From contig JANQKX010000548.1 in NCBI GenBank assembly GCA_028280915.1, forward strand, positions 1-18,034: a stretch of 18,034 bases of DNA, in the 5' to 3' direction. The notes under the pieces are model-generated. The model searched no databases. It worked only from the letters and a program-made list of their open reading frames with translations, and was not told the origin of the DNA. Source of the stretch: Kiloniellaceae bacterium (GTDB lineage Bacteria > Pseudomonadota > Alphaproteobacteria > Kiloniellales > Kiloniellaceae). Shown in pieces: positions 6,676 through 13,954 of this stretch (positions are counted from its first letter, which is position 1; each line of letters begins with the position of its first letter). Position numbers and translations under genes: made by a program.

Positions 6676-7629
6676 TTAATTTTCCGCCGGTTTTTCCGTC
6701 TTGCCGGCCTTTTCACCATCGCTCATGATCTTGCCGCTCTTGGTCCGATCGCTCTTGATCTTGCCGCTCTTGGTCTTGTCAGATTTGGCTTTGTCAGACT
6801 TGGCCTTGCGGCTGCGCCGAGGCCAGGAGAAAGCGAAGGACACGGATTCCTTGTCGTTCTTGCGCTTGGCCTTGAGCTGCACGGTGCACTCTTCCGGCAG
6901 CTCGATGGTGAGCCTTCTGTCTTCTTGCCGGAATTTCAGCCTCCCTTCGCGCAGACTGTCCAAGAGGGCTTCGAAATAGGCCACCGCGTCGTCCCGGGGC
7001 ATGAGCCGCTCGTAGGAGAGGTCCCGGTCCTTGTCCGGGTAAACCAGCTTGGCATCCTCCCCGGCCAGCAGCTTTTTCTTTTTCCGCAGCTTGTCGCGCA
7101 CTTTCTTTTGCAGCCGGCGCGTTCTTTTGCGCTCCAGTTCCTCCCGCTTTTTCGCCTTCCTTGCCGCCTTGCTGAGGGACCGCGCCTGCAATTCCACCTC
7201 CGGGGCGTCTTTCGGGGAGGCGTCTTTGGCAGAGACCGCCGCCCGTTCTTCAACCAGATCCGGGGCCGCGCCGTTCCCGGCGGTTCTTTCTCCGGCGGGG
7301 TCAGATTGAGAGGTCACCAGGGTCAAGCCCACGGCGGTCTTTTCCGATGGTTTGGGGCGCCGCGGGGGCATTTGAATGCGCGGGCCTTCGTAAGGCTCGG
7401 CCGGCACTGGGGCACTGGGTTCCTCGGGCAGGGTTTCCCACACCCGCACGCCCTCGATGGCCCGGGATGCCCGCGCCCTTTGCGTAGAGGCCCGGTTAGC
7501 CGAGGCCTCGGAGACCAGCGACAGGTCTTTCGGCAAGACCGGCGAGCGCAGGGCTTTTTTCTTGGCCTTGCCGCCCTTTTCGTCTTGCTTCGCGCCGGGC
7601 GCGCCGGCCTTTTTTCCACGTCCCGCCAT
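6676..7629 (-). CDS. amphi-Trp domain-containing protein
   Basis: This 317-residue, highly charged protein has three parts. Residues 1-150 are low-complexity and Lys/Pro/Ala-rich. Residues 150-190 are a very basic predicted helix (KAARKAKKREELERKRTRR). Residues about 204-270 match the amphi-Trp domain: RDDAVAYFEALLDSLREGRL, then LTIELPEECTVQLKAK and a closing VSFAFSWP. The tail (275-305) repeats KSDK/KSGK blocks. An AAGGGGA just before the ATG supports the start. The amphi-Trp domain has no firmly established function; most family members are only about 70-100 residues, so the long basic N-terminus and repeated tail are unusual and suggest nucleic-acid or polyanion contact (inference). It is divergent from the gene at 7888. 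Confidence 0.75.
   Translation of the reverse strand: MAGRGKKAGAPGAKQDEKGGKAKKKALRSPVLPKDLSLVSEASANRASTQRARASRAIEGVRVWETLPEEPSAPVPAEPYEGPRIQMPPRRPKPSEKTAVGLTLVTSQSDPAGERTAGNGAAPDLVEERAAVSAKDASPKDAPEVELQARSLSKAARKAKKREELERKRTRRLQKKVRDKLRKKKKLLAGEDAKLVYPDKDRDLSYERLMPRDDAVAYFEALLDSLREGRLKFRQEDRRLTIELPEECTVQLKAKRKNDKESVSFAFSWPRRSRKAKSDKAKSDKTKSGKIKSDRTKSGKIMSDGEKAGKTEKPAEN
6721..6780. repeat. 30-bp tandem repeat encoding the KSGK tail
   Basis: GATCTTGCCGCTCTTGGTC occurs at 6727-6745 and 6757-6775, 30 bp apart, within two adjacent 30-bp units. It encodes the repeated KTKSGKI-type blocks at the C-terminus of the amphi-Trp protein. DNA identity higher than needed for the protein implies recent duplication. 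Confidence 0.75.
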
Positions 7630-7887
7630 TTAACATCCCCTTATCGGTTTCACCCCCAACGGACCGCGATCCAAGGCGGCCTCAGGCGCTTTCGCGGGTA
7701 TATTAGAGATTATGACCGTGCTTTAGAAGTTTTGTGATACCTGCGCAACCATCCCCCTTCCCAAGCCTGGCTCCAGTCAAGCCGCGCCCAGCGTCACTTT
7801 CCCTTCCTCAGGGTGTTTTGCCCGTGCTATACCGACCTTAAGATCAGGCGTTCGCCGGTGAAGCGGCATTTTCGGGAAGGGAAGATC

Positions 7888-8262
7888 ATGACGAAGCCCC
7901 TGCAGCATGGACTCCTACAACGCGGCCAAGGGAGCCGCCGGAAACATCGCCTTGGGTCCCTGCCGGCCCTCTGCGCGGCCCTCGCGGGGCTGTCATTCGC
8001 CGCGACCGCCGGGGCCAATGAGGTCACCGATGCCCTGGTCGCGGAGTGCCATGCCCAGCTGCAATTGGGGGATTCGGGCTGCAACTGCATCGGCGAAACC
8101 GCGGCCCAGGACCTGAACGAGGCCCAGCAGGAGCTGGTCTTGGCCATGGTGCGCCAGGAAGACGCCCGTGCCGCCGAGCTGCGCCAGCAAATGCCGGTGG
8201 AGGACACCCTGGCCGCCGCCCAGTTCATGGCCAGCGCCCCCGCGGCTTGCGCCAATCTCTGA
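7888..8262 (+). CDS. small exported Cys-containing protein, unknown function
   Basis: A 124-residue protein, not recognised. ATG at 7888 is chosen because GGGAAGGGA precedes it and the signal peptide then makes sense; the frame is open 25 codons further up. Residues 20-43 (a basic n-region, then LPALCAALAGLSFAATAGA) are a signal peptide, with cleavage likely after AGA before NEV. The mature part of about 80 residues has Cys54, Cys65, Cys67 and Cys121, with a CNC motif, and is otherwise helical (QDLNEAQQELVLAMVRQEDAR). Two disulfides are possible. The SDR gene follows 96 bp later on the same strand, too far to require co-transcription. Confidence 0.7.
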   Translation: MTKPLQHGLLQRGQGSRRKHRLGSLPALCAALAGLSFAATAGANEVTDALVAECHAQLQLGDSGCNCIGETAAQDLNEAQQELVLAMVRQEDARAAELRQQMPVEDTLAAAQFMASAPAACANL

Positions 8263-8358
8263 ACCCCGCTTCTCTGCCTATCTGCCAAGTTTCCGAGCCA
8301 TCCGCGTACGGCCATAGAGCCGTCCGCTTGGCCGCGTTACCCCCCTGGAGAGCCCCTC

Positions 8359-9261
8359 ATGCCCGATCTTCCCGCAACCGACATCCCCACGACCAACCTC
8401 CCCGTAACGGATCTTTCGGGCAAGGTTGCCCTGATCACCGGTGCCTCGGCACCGGCGGGTATCGGCCGGGCGGCGGCCCTGGCCCTGAGCGCGGCGGGCG
8501 CCCGGGTGGTGGTCACCGACATCCCCGGGCCGTCTTCAGGGGAAGGCTCAGTGCCCGAAGGCACCCAAGCCCCTCAACAAACGCAAGACCGCATGACGCT
8601 GCTGAATGCCTTGGTGGACGACATCAAGACCGCCGGCAAGGAAGCCTTGGCCCTTGCCTGCGACGTCACCCAGGCCGGGGAGATCACCGCCGCCCTCGCC
8701 GAGACCCGCCGCCACTTCGGCGGCCTGGACATCTTGGTGAACAACGCCGGCACCACCCTGGGCACGGGGCCTTTCCTGGAGGCCACCGCCCAGCAGTGGG
8801 AGATGAGCTACCGGGTCAACCTGGCCGGCCCCATGTTGCTGTGCCAAGGCGCGATCCCGGAGATGCGCGCCCGGGGCGGCGGCGCCATCATCAACGTGGG
8901 CTCCACGGGCAGCCTGGGAGCCGAGGCGGGCTTCGGCGCCTACACCGCCATGAAACACGGCCTGGTGGGCCTCAGCAAAACCATCGCCGCCGAATTCGGG
9001 GTCGACGGCATCCGCTGCAACGTGGTCTGCCCCGGCTATGTGATGACCGACATGCACATGGGGGCCAACGCCCGCATCGCCCGGGAGCAAGGCCGGCCGG
9101 TGCCGGAGGTGATGGCGGAGCGCTACGCCGGCGTGGCGCTGCGGCGCGCGGGCAGCCCCGAGGAAGTGGCCGCCGTGATCGCCTTCCTCGCCAGTCCCGC
9201 CGCCACCTATATCACCGGGGCGGCCATCCCCATTTCCGGCGGCACACCCGTGGGCTTGTAA
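8359..9261 (+). CDS. SDR family NAD(P)-dependent oxidoreductase
   Basis: This 300-residue classical short-chain dehydrogenase/reductase is complete. The cofactor-binding TGASAPAGIGR is at residues 27-37, D102 lies in CDVT, and NNAG is at 128-131. The catalytic residues are N154, S182, Y195 and K199 (YTAMK). The glycine-rich loop carries two extra residues compared with the usual TGxxxGIG, a variant common in the 3-ketoacyl-reductase-like branch. An insert of about 20 residues (56-80) follows the second beta strand, with Pro/Gly/Gln-rich low complexity. A weak GGAGAG precedes the ATG. The substrate is not predictable; FabG-like ketoreductase or alcohol dehydrogenase activity is possible. Cytoplasmic. 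The end PISGGTPVGL is typical of the family. Confidence 0.94.
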   Translation: MPDLPATDIPTTNLPVTDLSGKVALITGASAPAGIGRAAALALSAAGARVVVTDIPGPSSGEGSVPEGTQAPQQTQDRMTLLNALVDDIKTAGKEALALACDVTQAGEITAALAETRRHFGGLDILVNNAGTTLGTGPFLEATAQQWEMSYRVNLAGPMLLCQGAIPEMRARGGGAIINVGSTGSLGAEAGFGAYTAMKHGLVGLSKTIAAEFGVDGIRCNVVCPGYVMTDMHMGANARIAREQGRPVPEVMAERYAGVALRRAGSPEEVAAVIAFLASPAATYITGAAIPISGGTPVGL

Positions 9262-9319
9262 CACCGAGGGTCAAGATTTCGCGGAAAACTTGAAGTCGCC
9301 GCAAAAGCGCGCTGCAATA

Positions 9320-9333
9320 GGGACGTCTGTCCC
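9320..9333. repeat. REP-like palindrome GGGAC-GTCT-GTCCC
   Basis: A 5-bp perfect stem with a 4-base loop lies in the 91-bp gap before the exported protein gene at 9353, only 13 bp from its ribosome site. It could be a solitary repetitive extragenic palindrome or a small leader hairpin. No second copy is visible in this window. Confidence 0.3.
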
Positions 9334-9352
9334 AACGTAATAAGGATGGCAC

Positions 9353-10156
9353 ATGGCCCGGGCCGTCGCACGCAACTGTTTGATCGCCGCCCTCGCCCTC
9401 TTGGGGTCAGGGGCTGCGGCCGCTTTCGAGCCCTATCCCGGCCTGCTGCCCTATCCGGGTTTGATGCTCAGCCGCACGGACAGCGCCCGCTTGGACGCCC
9501 TTTCCCTGGACTGCGTCCGGGACGGGGATCGCCTGGCCTGCCACGTCAGCCACATCATGGCCCAGCCCGTCAAGCCGCGCCCGGCCCGCCTCCATCACCG
9601 CTGGGTCAAGATCATGAGCGACGATCAGAGCTGCGACGGGACGGCGGCCCTGAAGCGCTGGCGGGCCAGCCTGCTGCCCAGCTTTTTCAGCGGTAACGAC
9701 CCGGAAAAAGCGCTGGAGACCGAGGCACGGACGGCCAAGCAAGCGGCCGAGCAAGATTTCATCAAGGCCTATGAAGCCGCCTGCCGCGATCCGGACCATG
9801 ACAGCGTGGCCGCCTTCACCGACCTCTTGACCCAATTCGACAACCAAGTTTGCCGGATTTGGACGGTCCCCTCCCGGCAAGACTTCGAGCTGAGCGACGA
9901 TCAGACCTGGGTCAGCCGGACCACCCCCAGCCAGCGCTGCGGCCTGGTCACCACCACCACCCTGCGCCAGGATCCGGCCGTGCGCTCGCCGGAATCCGGC
10001 CACTTCCTCTACGAAACCCGCCGGCTCGCCACGAAAGACACCACCGACCTGGGCGAGGACTGCAGCTTTCACAACGAAGCACCGGTGCTCTATAGCTGGC
10101 GCCCCCAGGCCAACTACCGGGCCTGTACCTGGCTGGAATTCGGCGCGCCCTACTAA
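9353..10156 (+). CDS. exported protein of unknown function
   Basis: A 267-residue protein not recognised as a known family. The first 24 residues form a signal peptide (MARAVARNCLIAALALLGSG AAAA), with cleavage likely before FEPYPG. The mature part has multiple Cys (for example in LDCVRDGDRLACHVSH, SCDG, AACRDP, QVCRIW, QRCGL, EDCSFH, YRACTW), enough for several disulfides, consistent with a periplasmic or extracellular place. A central stretch (about 115-140) is a charged helix rich in Ala/Glu/Lys. AAGGA six to ten bases before the ATG supports the start. It follows the SDR gene by 91 bp on the same strand. No catalytic motif is evident. Confidence 0.75.
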   Translation: MARAVARNCLIAALALLGSGAAAAFEPYPGLLPYPGLMLSRTDSARLDALSLDCVRDGDRLACHVSHIMAQPVKPRPARLHHRWVKIMSDDQSCDGTAALKRWRASLLPSFFSGNDPEKALETEARTAKQAAEQDFIKAYEAACRDPDHDSVAAFTDLLTQFDNQVCRIWTVPSRQDFELSDDQTWVSRTTPSQRCGLVTTTTLRQDPAVRSPESGHFLYETRRLATKDTTDLGEDCSFHNEAPVLYSWRPQANYRACTWLEFGAPY

Positions 10157-10470
10157 GCTCGGCGCGGGCCTTAGCCCTTGATGTCGATGCCAGCGTGTCC
10201 GGGCGCACGCCATCGTGTTCCATGACCGACGCCGCTACCCTGGCATTCATGACTGCCTCGAAGGCGGCCATGTCGATGAAATCCATCGCCGAGATCAAAG
10301 AAGCCCCGCCCCGGATCAGCTCAGACTCAAATCAGTCTCAATGACGCGGCCAAAAATCCATCCTGATTAGAATGTTGATTTTTCATATTCTTTTTGCGGG
10401 AAAATTAACCGTTTGGCGCCTTTACACGATTATTATTGCAGTTTAATGACAAACTGCCTACGATTCAGTC
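10157..10470. other. intergenic region, GC-to-AT transition
   Basis: This 314-bp gap has a GC-rich first half that may code a short minus-strand frame (see rejected items) and an AT-rich second half (10360-10470) where a promoter for the next gene is likely. A weak -35-like TTTACA (10421-10426) with a poor -10 17 bp later is the best pair seen. No hairpin of note. Confidence 0.4.
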
Positions 10471-10947
10471 ATGAACAAAAAAAATAGGCGATTCGTCCTG
10501 TCCTTCTTGACGGCGGCATGCCTCGGTTTTGGAGCGATGCAATCCTTTGCCCTGGAAGTCGGCCGCGAACAGGATGAGCGTATCTCCGGTGATGTATCCC
10601 GCGTCATCGATGCCAATACCTTACAGATCAGAGGAAATACCGTACGCCTTTGGGGTTTGTATGTCCCCGCTTTGAATACCCATCGCGGCGCCCACGCTTC
10701 GATTTTTGTTCATCAAATCACCATGGGCCGCACAATCACCTGTGCGCAAAAAGCCGCGTGGGATAAGGGAATTATTGCCCAATGCTGGCTGGGGGAAACT
10801 GATCTGACCGAGGCGATCATCGCCGCCGGCCATGGCCGGGAATGTTTAAGGGACAGTGGCGGATTTTATAAAGATCATGAAGCGCCCTTTGTCTTAAAGC
10901 GCATGCCATTGCCGGAAAGCTGCAACTTCCTCGCCCAGGCGAGCTAA
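10471..10947 (+). CDS. exported SNase-fold (thermonuclease-like) protein, probably inactive
   Basis: A 158-residue protein with a signal peptide (residues 8-28) followed by a staphylococcal-nuclease-like domain. The family core VIDANTLQIRGNTVRLWGLY aligns with the usual VIDGDTLxIxGxRIRLWGIDAPE, and DLTEAIIAAGHG aligns with the later DLxxxMVxxGxA block. Against staphylococcal nuclease, Asp21 becomes Asn49, Asp40 becomes Tyr64, Glu43 becomes Ala67, and Arg87 is replaced near Gly100-Ile101. Only Arg59 (Arg35) and Asp47 (Asp19) are kept. Ca2+ binding and catalysis are therefore unlikely; a binding or structural role is inferred. Base composition is AT-richer than its neighbours, hinting at separate ancestry. 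No strong ribosome site precedes the ATG. It stands alone. Confidence 0.8.
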   Translation: MNKKNRRFVLSFLTAACLGFGAMQSFALEVGREQDERISGDVSRVIDANTLQIRGNTVRLWGLYVPALNTHRGAHASIFVHQITMGRTITCAQKAAWDKGIIAQCWLGETDLTEAIIAAGHGRECLRDSGGFYKDHEAPFVLKRMPLPESCNFLAQAS

Positions 10948-11155
10948 TCGGCCTTCTAGGATTGGGCGTTCAAACAAAAACATCCCACCAATAGGATCGC
11001 TAGAGGCTTGCAAGTTATACCGACCCTATAACAGCGATACGACAATTTTTTGGTTCCGGACCCTTGCCCCCTTACGCGACGGTGGGCGAACAGTTTTCAC
11101 TTAAACCCACACCCGGCCACTTTCCAAAACCCACAAGCATTTTAATAAACAAAAG

Positions 11156-11202
11156 GGGTCAATTGACCCTCAATTGATCCTCTATTGATCCTGATTTGTC
11201 AG
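11156..11202. repeat. 14-bp palindrome and 11-bp phased direct repeats
   Basis: GGGTCAATTGACCC (11156-11169) is a perfect palindrome. From 11159 four units of exactly 11 bp follow: TCAATTGACCC, TCAATTGATCC, TCTATTGATCC and TGATTTGTCAG, with the core ATTGAYCCT at 11162, 11173 and 11184 and the fourth unit degenerate. An 11-bp step puts the sites on one face of the helix, as in cooperative regulator binding. It lies about 190-235 bp before the LPMO start. Confidence 0.8.
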
Positions 11203-11318
11203 AAATGTTCCGCCTTCATTGTGCCACTTTAATATGTAATTTAATTTTCAATCCGCGAGTCCTCCGTCGAAGCCGCAGCAACTTTTACATCGTGTCGGAA
11301 CAAACGTCGGCGTCAAAG

Positions 11319-11334
11319 GTTACCTCCTTGTAAC
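11319..11334. promoter_or_regulatory. inverted repeat upstream of LPMO gene
   Basis: GTTAC (11319-11323) and GTAAC (11330-11334) form a perfect 5-bp inverted repeat with a 6-bp spacer, 58-73 bp before the LPMO ATG. It may be a regulator half-site pair near the promoter; arms are short, so confidence is low. Confidence 0.3.
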
Positions 11335-11391
11335 AATCAAATCTCCATTGCGTCAGGGCTTAGCGAAAATTCATCTCAAAGGGAGAAAGCT

Positions 11392-13080
11392 ATGCATGGT
11401 CATCCGCGGGTGCAGGATCAAGCAGCCGGCAGTATCGATCTTTACCACTTTTCCGTTAATCACAAGAAATTCATAACCGAGAAAAAGTTAAGGGGACGCC
11501 GTCTACGCCGTAGCCCGGCAACTTTTGGCCTGCTCGCCGGCATCGCCGCCATGCCGGCCCTGCCCGCAAGTGTCCTGGCCCACGGGTCCATGGAGTTGCC
11601 GGTCAGCCGGGTTTACAACTGCTTCCTGGAGGGGCCGGAAAATCCCCAATCCGACGCCTGCGCCGCCGCCGTTCGCGAAGGCGGCACCCAAGCCCTTTAC
11701 GATTGGAACGGCATCAATCAATTGGAGGCCAACAGCCAGCACCGGGCCGTGGTACCCGACGGCGAGCTTTGCGGCGGCGGCAAGGAGTCCCATAAGGGCC
11801 TCAACCTGGCCCGGGACGACTGGCCCACGACCACCATCAGCCCGGATGAAAACGGCCGTTTTGAGTTTATCTTTCGCGGCACCGCGCCCCACGCCACCAA
11901 GGACTGGATCTTTTACGTCACGCGGGATGACTACGATCCCACCCTGCCCCTCTATTGGGAGGATCTGGAGGCCGAGCCCTTTTGCCAGCTTGGCGATATC
12001 CAGGTGGAAAACGGCCGCTATTACATGGACTGCCCCTTGCCGGCCAACAAAAGCGGCAAGCACCTGATCTATAACATCTGGCAGCGCAGCGACAGCACGG
12101 AGGCCTTTTACACCTGCATCGACGTGGTCTTCACCGAGCCCGGGGCCATCGAATGGCGGCCCTTGGGGCAGTTGCGGGCCAACAACGATCTGCCCGCCGG
12201 TAGCGAGGTGACCTTCCGCCTCTTCGACGGCAACGGCGGCGACGCGGCCAGCCATACGCTGCAGCTCGACGAAGATACCAGCCAGGACGACTGGCCCTTT
12301 GACCTGGCCGAGCTGGTGAACCGGGAATCCGGCCTGGTGCAAATCGGCGTGCTGGATAATTTTGGCGACATCACACCTGTGACCCAAGCCCAAGGCAACA
12401 CGGTTTACACCACTTCCTCTCTCACCTTCAGCTTCCAAGTCGACACCACCCTGCCCTCGGATGGCGGCGGCGATACGGGTGGCGGTGATACCGGCGGCGG
12501 AGACACCGGCGGCGGAGACACTGGCGGCGGCGACACCGGTGGTGGCGACACGGGCGGCGGTGATACGGGCGGCGGTAATGGCGGTGCCTGGTTGGCCGCG
12601 ACCGCTTATGATGCCGGTACCACCGTGACCCACAACGGTACCAGCTATACGGCCAAGTGGTGGACCCAGGGTTTTGCCCCGGATACGCCGGTGGCCAACG
12701 AATGGGACAGCCCCTGGGACCCGGCGGTGCTGCTCGGGCAGGCCGGCGACGGCAGCCTCACCTGGCAGGCCGAGGTGGGCTATGAAACCGGCAGCCAGGT
12801 CACCCACCAGGGCCAGACCTATACGGCCAAGTGGTTCACCCGGGGTTTTGCCCCCAATACCCCCGTGGCGGCCGAGTGGGTCAGCCCCTGGGACCCGGCC
12901 GTGATCATCGGCCAAAACGCCGACGGCACGGCCACCTGGAACGCCGATGTGCCCTACGAGGCCGGCACGGTGGTCACCCACAACGGCCAGACCTACGTGG
13001 CCAAGTGGTGGACCCAGGGCTTCGCGCCGGACACCCCGGTGGCCAACGAATGGGACAGCCCCTGGGAGCGGCAATCCTGA
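11392..13080 (+). CDS. AA10 lytic polysaccharide monooxygenase with GbpA-like domain and three CBM5/12 modules
   Basis: A 562-residue secreted copper enzyme that oxidatively cleaves crystalline polysaccharide, most likely chitin. The leader (1-63) is long: about 35 polar residues, a basic GRRLRRS, a hydrophobic core and VLA, so that cleavage would expose His64 (HGSMELPVSRVYNC). His64 plus His167 (TAPHATKDW) make the histidine brace that binds copper. The AA10 domain spans about 64-247. Residues about 250-353 resemble the second domain of GbpA-type proteins. Residues 358-397 are a flexible (GGGDT)n linker with seven DT steps. Three carbohydrate-binding modules of CBM5/12 type follow (about 398-443, 457-500, 515-558), each with the aromatic AKWWTQGFAP-type signature. 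GGGAG precedes the ATG, and a terminator follows. Confidence 0.93.
   Translation: MHGHPRVQDQAAGSIDLYHFSVNHKKFITEKKLRGRRLRRSPATFGLLAGIAAMPALPASVLAHGSMELPVSRVYNCFLEGPENPQSDACAAAVREGGTQALYDWNGINQLEANSQHRAVVPDGELCGGGKESHKGLNLARDDWPTTTISPDENGRFEFIFRGTAPHATKDWIFYVTRDDYDPTLPLYWEDLEAEPFCQLGDIQVENGRYYMDCPLPANKSGKHLIYNIWQRSDSTEAFYTCIDVVFTEPGAIEWRPLGQLRANNDLPAGSEVTFRLFDGNGGDAASHTLQLDEDTSQDDWPFDLAELVNRESGLVQIGVLDNFGDITPVTQAQGNTVYTTSSLTFSFQVDTTLPSDGGGDTGGGDTGGGDTGGGDTGGGDTGGGDTGGGDTGGGNGGAWLAATAYDAGTTVTHNGTSYTAKWWTQGFAPDTPVANEWDSPWDPAVLLGQAGDGSLTWQAEVGYETGSQVTHQGQTYTAKWFTRGFAPNTPVAAEWVSPWDPAVIIGQNADGTATWNADVPYEAGTVVTHNGQTYVAKWWTQGFAPDTPVANEWDSPWERQS
12464..12581 (+). repeat. 15-bp repeats encoding the Gly-Gly-Gly-Asp-Thr linker
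   Basis: GGCGGCGATACSGGT-like 15-bp units run in tandem, encoding seven Asp-Thr steps separated by three Gly. Synonymous variation between units (GAT/GAC, ACG/ACC/ACT) shows they are not freshly copied. The segment joins the LPMO catalytic part to its binding modules and probably varies in length between strains. Confidence 0.85.
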
Positions 13081-13115
13081 CCTCAACCCGGCATCTAGCT
13101 GCCTAACTAACAACC

Positions 13116-13139
13116 GGGCCGGCGGGAAACCGCCGGCCC
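13116..13139. terminator. strong bidirectional hairpin terminator
   Basis: GGGCCGGCGG (13116-13125) pairs perfectly with CCGCCGGCCC (13130-13139) around a stable GAAA tetraloop. It sits between the convergent LPMO (+) and HxlR (-) genes, 35 bp after one stop and directly next to the other. The T tract is weak, so termination may be partly by stem strength. Confidence 0.8.
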
Positions 13140-13141
13140 CT

Positions 13142-13840
13142 TCACTGCACTTTCTTGGTGATCTTGGCAAAGGGGCTGAGCCCGAGCCAGTCTTGCATGC
13201 CGTGCGCCACATCCCCATCGCCCACGACCAGCAGGCGATCCTCGGCGCGGGCGCGGGCCACCGTATCCAATCCCATCCAAATCCCGGTCATGGTTGCCAG
13301 GGCACAATGCACATAGAGATCCACCTCGAAACCGGGATCGACGGAACACAGGTCGGAACCCTTGTCGGGGTCCCATATGAGCCACCACTTGCCCACGCCA
13401 TCGGGCAAGTCCTGATAAAGGAACTGGATCGTCACCTTGCGTTTCGGCAGGGCCAAACCATTGATGTTGCGGCGCATGTCCCACATCAGCAAGCTGGGGT
13501 CCGCGTTTTTTAGCGACGGCTCCGTCTCCACCCAGCGCTGGCCCCAGTTGCCGATCGCCATGATGACTTCTTTCAGGTCTTCACCGGCGGAGGTGAGGAT
13601 GTATTCATAGGTCGCGGGGGTCTTGCGGACCAAGCGGCGCGCCACCACGCCCTGCTGCTCCAGCTCGCGCAATCGCTTGGAAAGCAGCGCGGGCGACATG
13701 CGGGGCACGCCCCGGCGCAGATCATTGAACCGGGTCGAACCGGCGCAAAGCTCCCGCAGCAAGACGATCGTCCACCGGGATCCTAAAATCTCCGACGCCA
13801 TCGCGACGGGACAAAATTGGCCATAGGAATGCTGCAACAT
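13142..13840 (-). CDS. HxlR family transcriptional regulator with C-terminal SCP2-like domain
   Basis: A 232-residue regulator. Residues about 1-100 are the HxlR winged helix: an early Cys (GQFCPVAMASEILGSRW), then VLLRELCAGSTRFNDLRRG and SPALLSKRLRELEQQGVV, the recognition region. Beyond the usual ~110-residue HxlR length, the C-terminal ~110 residues resemble an SCP2/sterol-binding-type domain, with the end DRLLVVGDGDVAHGMQDW LGLSPFA; such fusions are known in this family. It may sense a lipophilic ligand, which is inference. ATG at 13840 is chosen, with AGGGAGG upstream; a GTG at 13870 is an alternative. It is divergent from the DUF4242 gene with an inverted repeat in between, and convergent with the LPMO. 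Confidence 0.9.
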   Translation of the reverse strand: MLQHSYGQFCPVAMASEILGSRWTIVLLRELCAGSTRFNDLRRGVPRMSPALLSKRLRELEQQGVVARRLVRKTPATYEYILTSAGEDLKEVIMAIGNWGQRWVETEPSLKNADPSLLMWDMRRNINGLALPKRKVTIQFLYQDLPDGVGKWWLIWDPDKGSDLCSVDPGFEVDLYVHCALATMTGIWMGLDTVARARAEDRLLVVGDGDVAHGMQDWLGLSPFAKITKKVQ

Positions 13841-13909
13841 GGGCCAAACGCCTCCCTCTTTTGCCCTCACCCAGACTGTCCTTCACGATAGCGAAGGGGC
13901 ATTCGGCCT

Positions 13910-13954
13910 TCCAGTTCAGAAACTATACCGGCTTGCTTCAGATCCTGAACTGGA
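13910..13954. promoter_or_regulatory. inverted repeat between HxlR and DUF4242 genes
   Basis: TCCAGTTCAG (13910-13919) and CTGAACTGGA (13945-13954) are perfect 10-bp arms with a 25-bp spacer. It lies inside the 185-bp divergent gap, about 70 bp before the HxlR start and 70 bp before the DUF4242 start, the expected position of an operator shared by both genes. Centre-to-centre spacing of 35 bp is near three helical turns. Confidence 0.5.

Larger units (their letters stand above)
10948..11391. promoter_or_regulatory. long AT-rich leader/promoter region of the LPMO gene
   Basis: This 444-bp gap holds no supported gene. It contains the phased 11-bp repeats at 11159-11202, an inverted repeat GTTAC-CTCCTT-GTAAC (11319-11334), and GGGAG just before the LPMO ATG. 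The length and repeats suggest regulated expression of the secreted LPMO, for example by chitin or by growth state; this is inference. Confidence 0.5.

Noticed and set aside
8046..9293. Plus-strand 415-codon frame over the SDR gene
   Set aside because: Arg/Pro/Gly/His-rich shadow frame; the SDR frame has all family motifs in register.
10157..10298. Minus-strand short frame MDFIDMAAFEAVMNARV near the end of the exported protein
   Set aside because: It looks slightly like a small motility-type peptide, but the frame runs on into the opposite strand of a real gene, has no good ribosome site and no confirmed family.
12464..12581. Tandem repeats considered as a CRISPR-like array
   Set aside because: The units are 15 bp, contiguous, without spacers and in frame, encoding a protein linker.
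11503..13218. Long minus-strand open frame of 571 codons opposite the LPMO gene
   Set aside because: It is a high-GC antisense shadow: low-complexity Ala/Gly/Val-rich protein without domain features, fully overlapped by a gene with strong family motifs.
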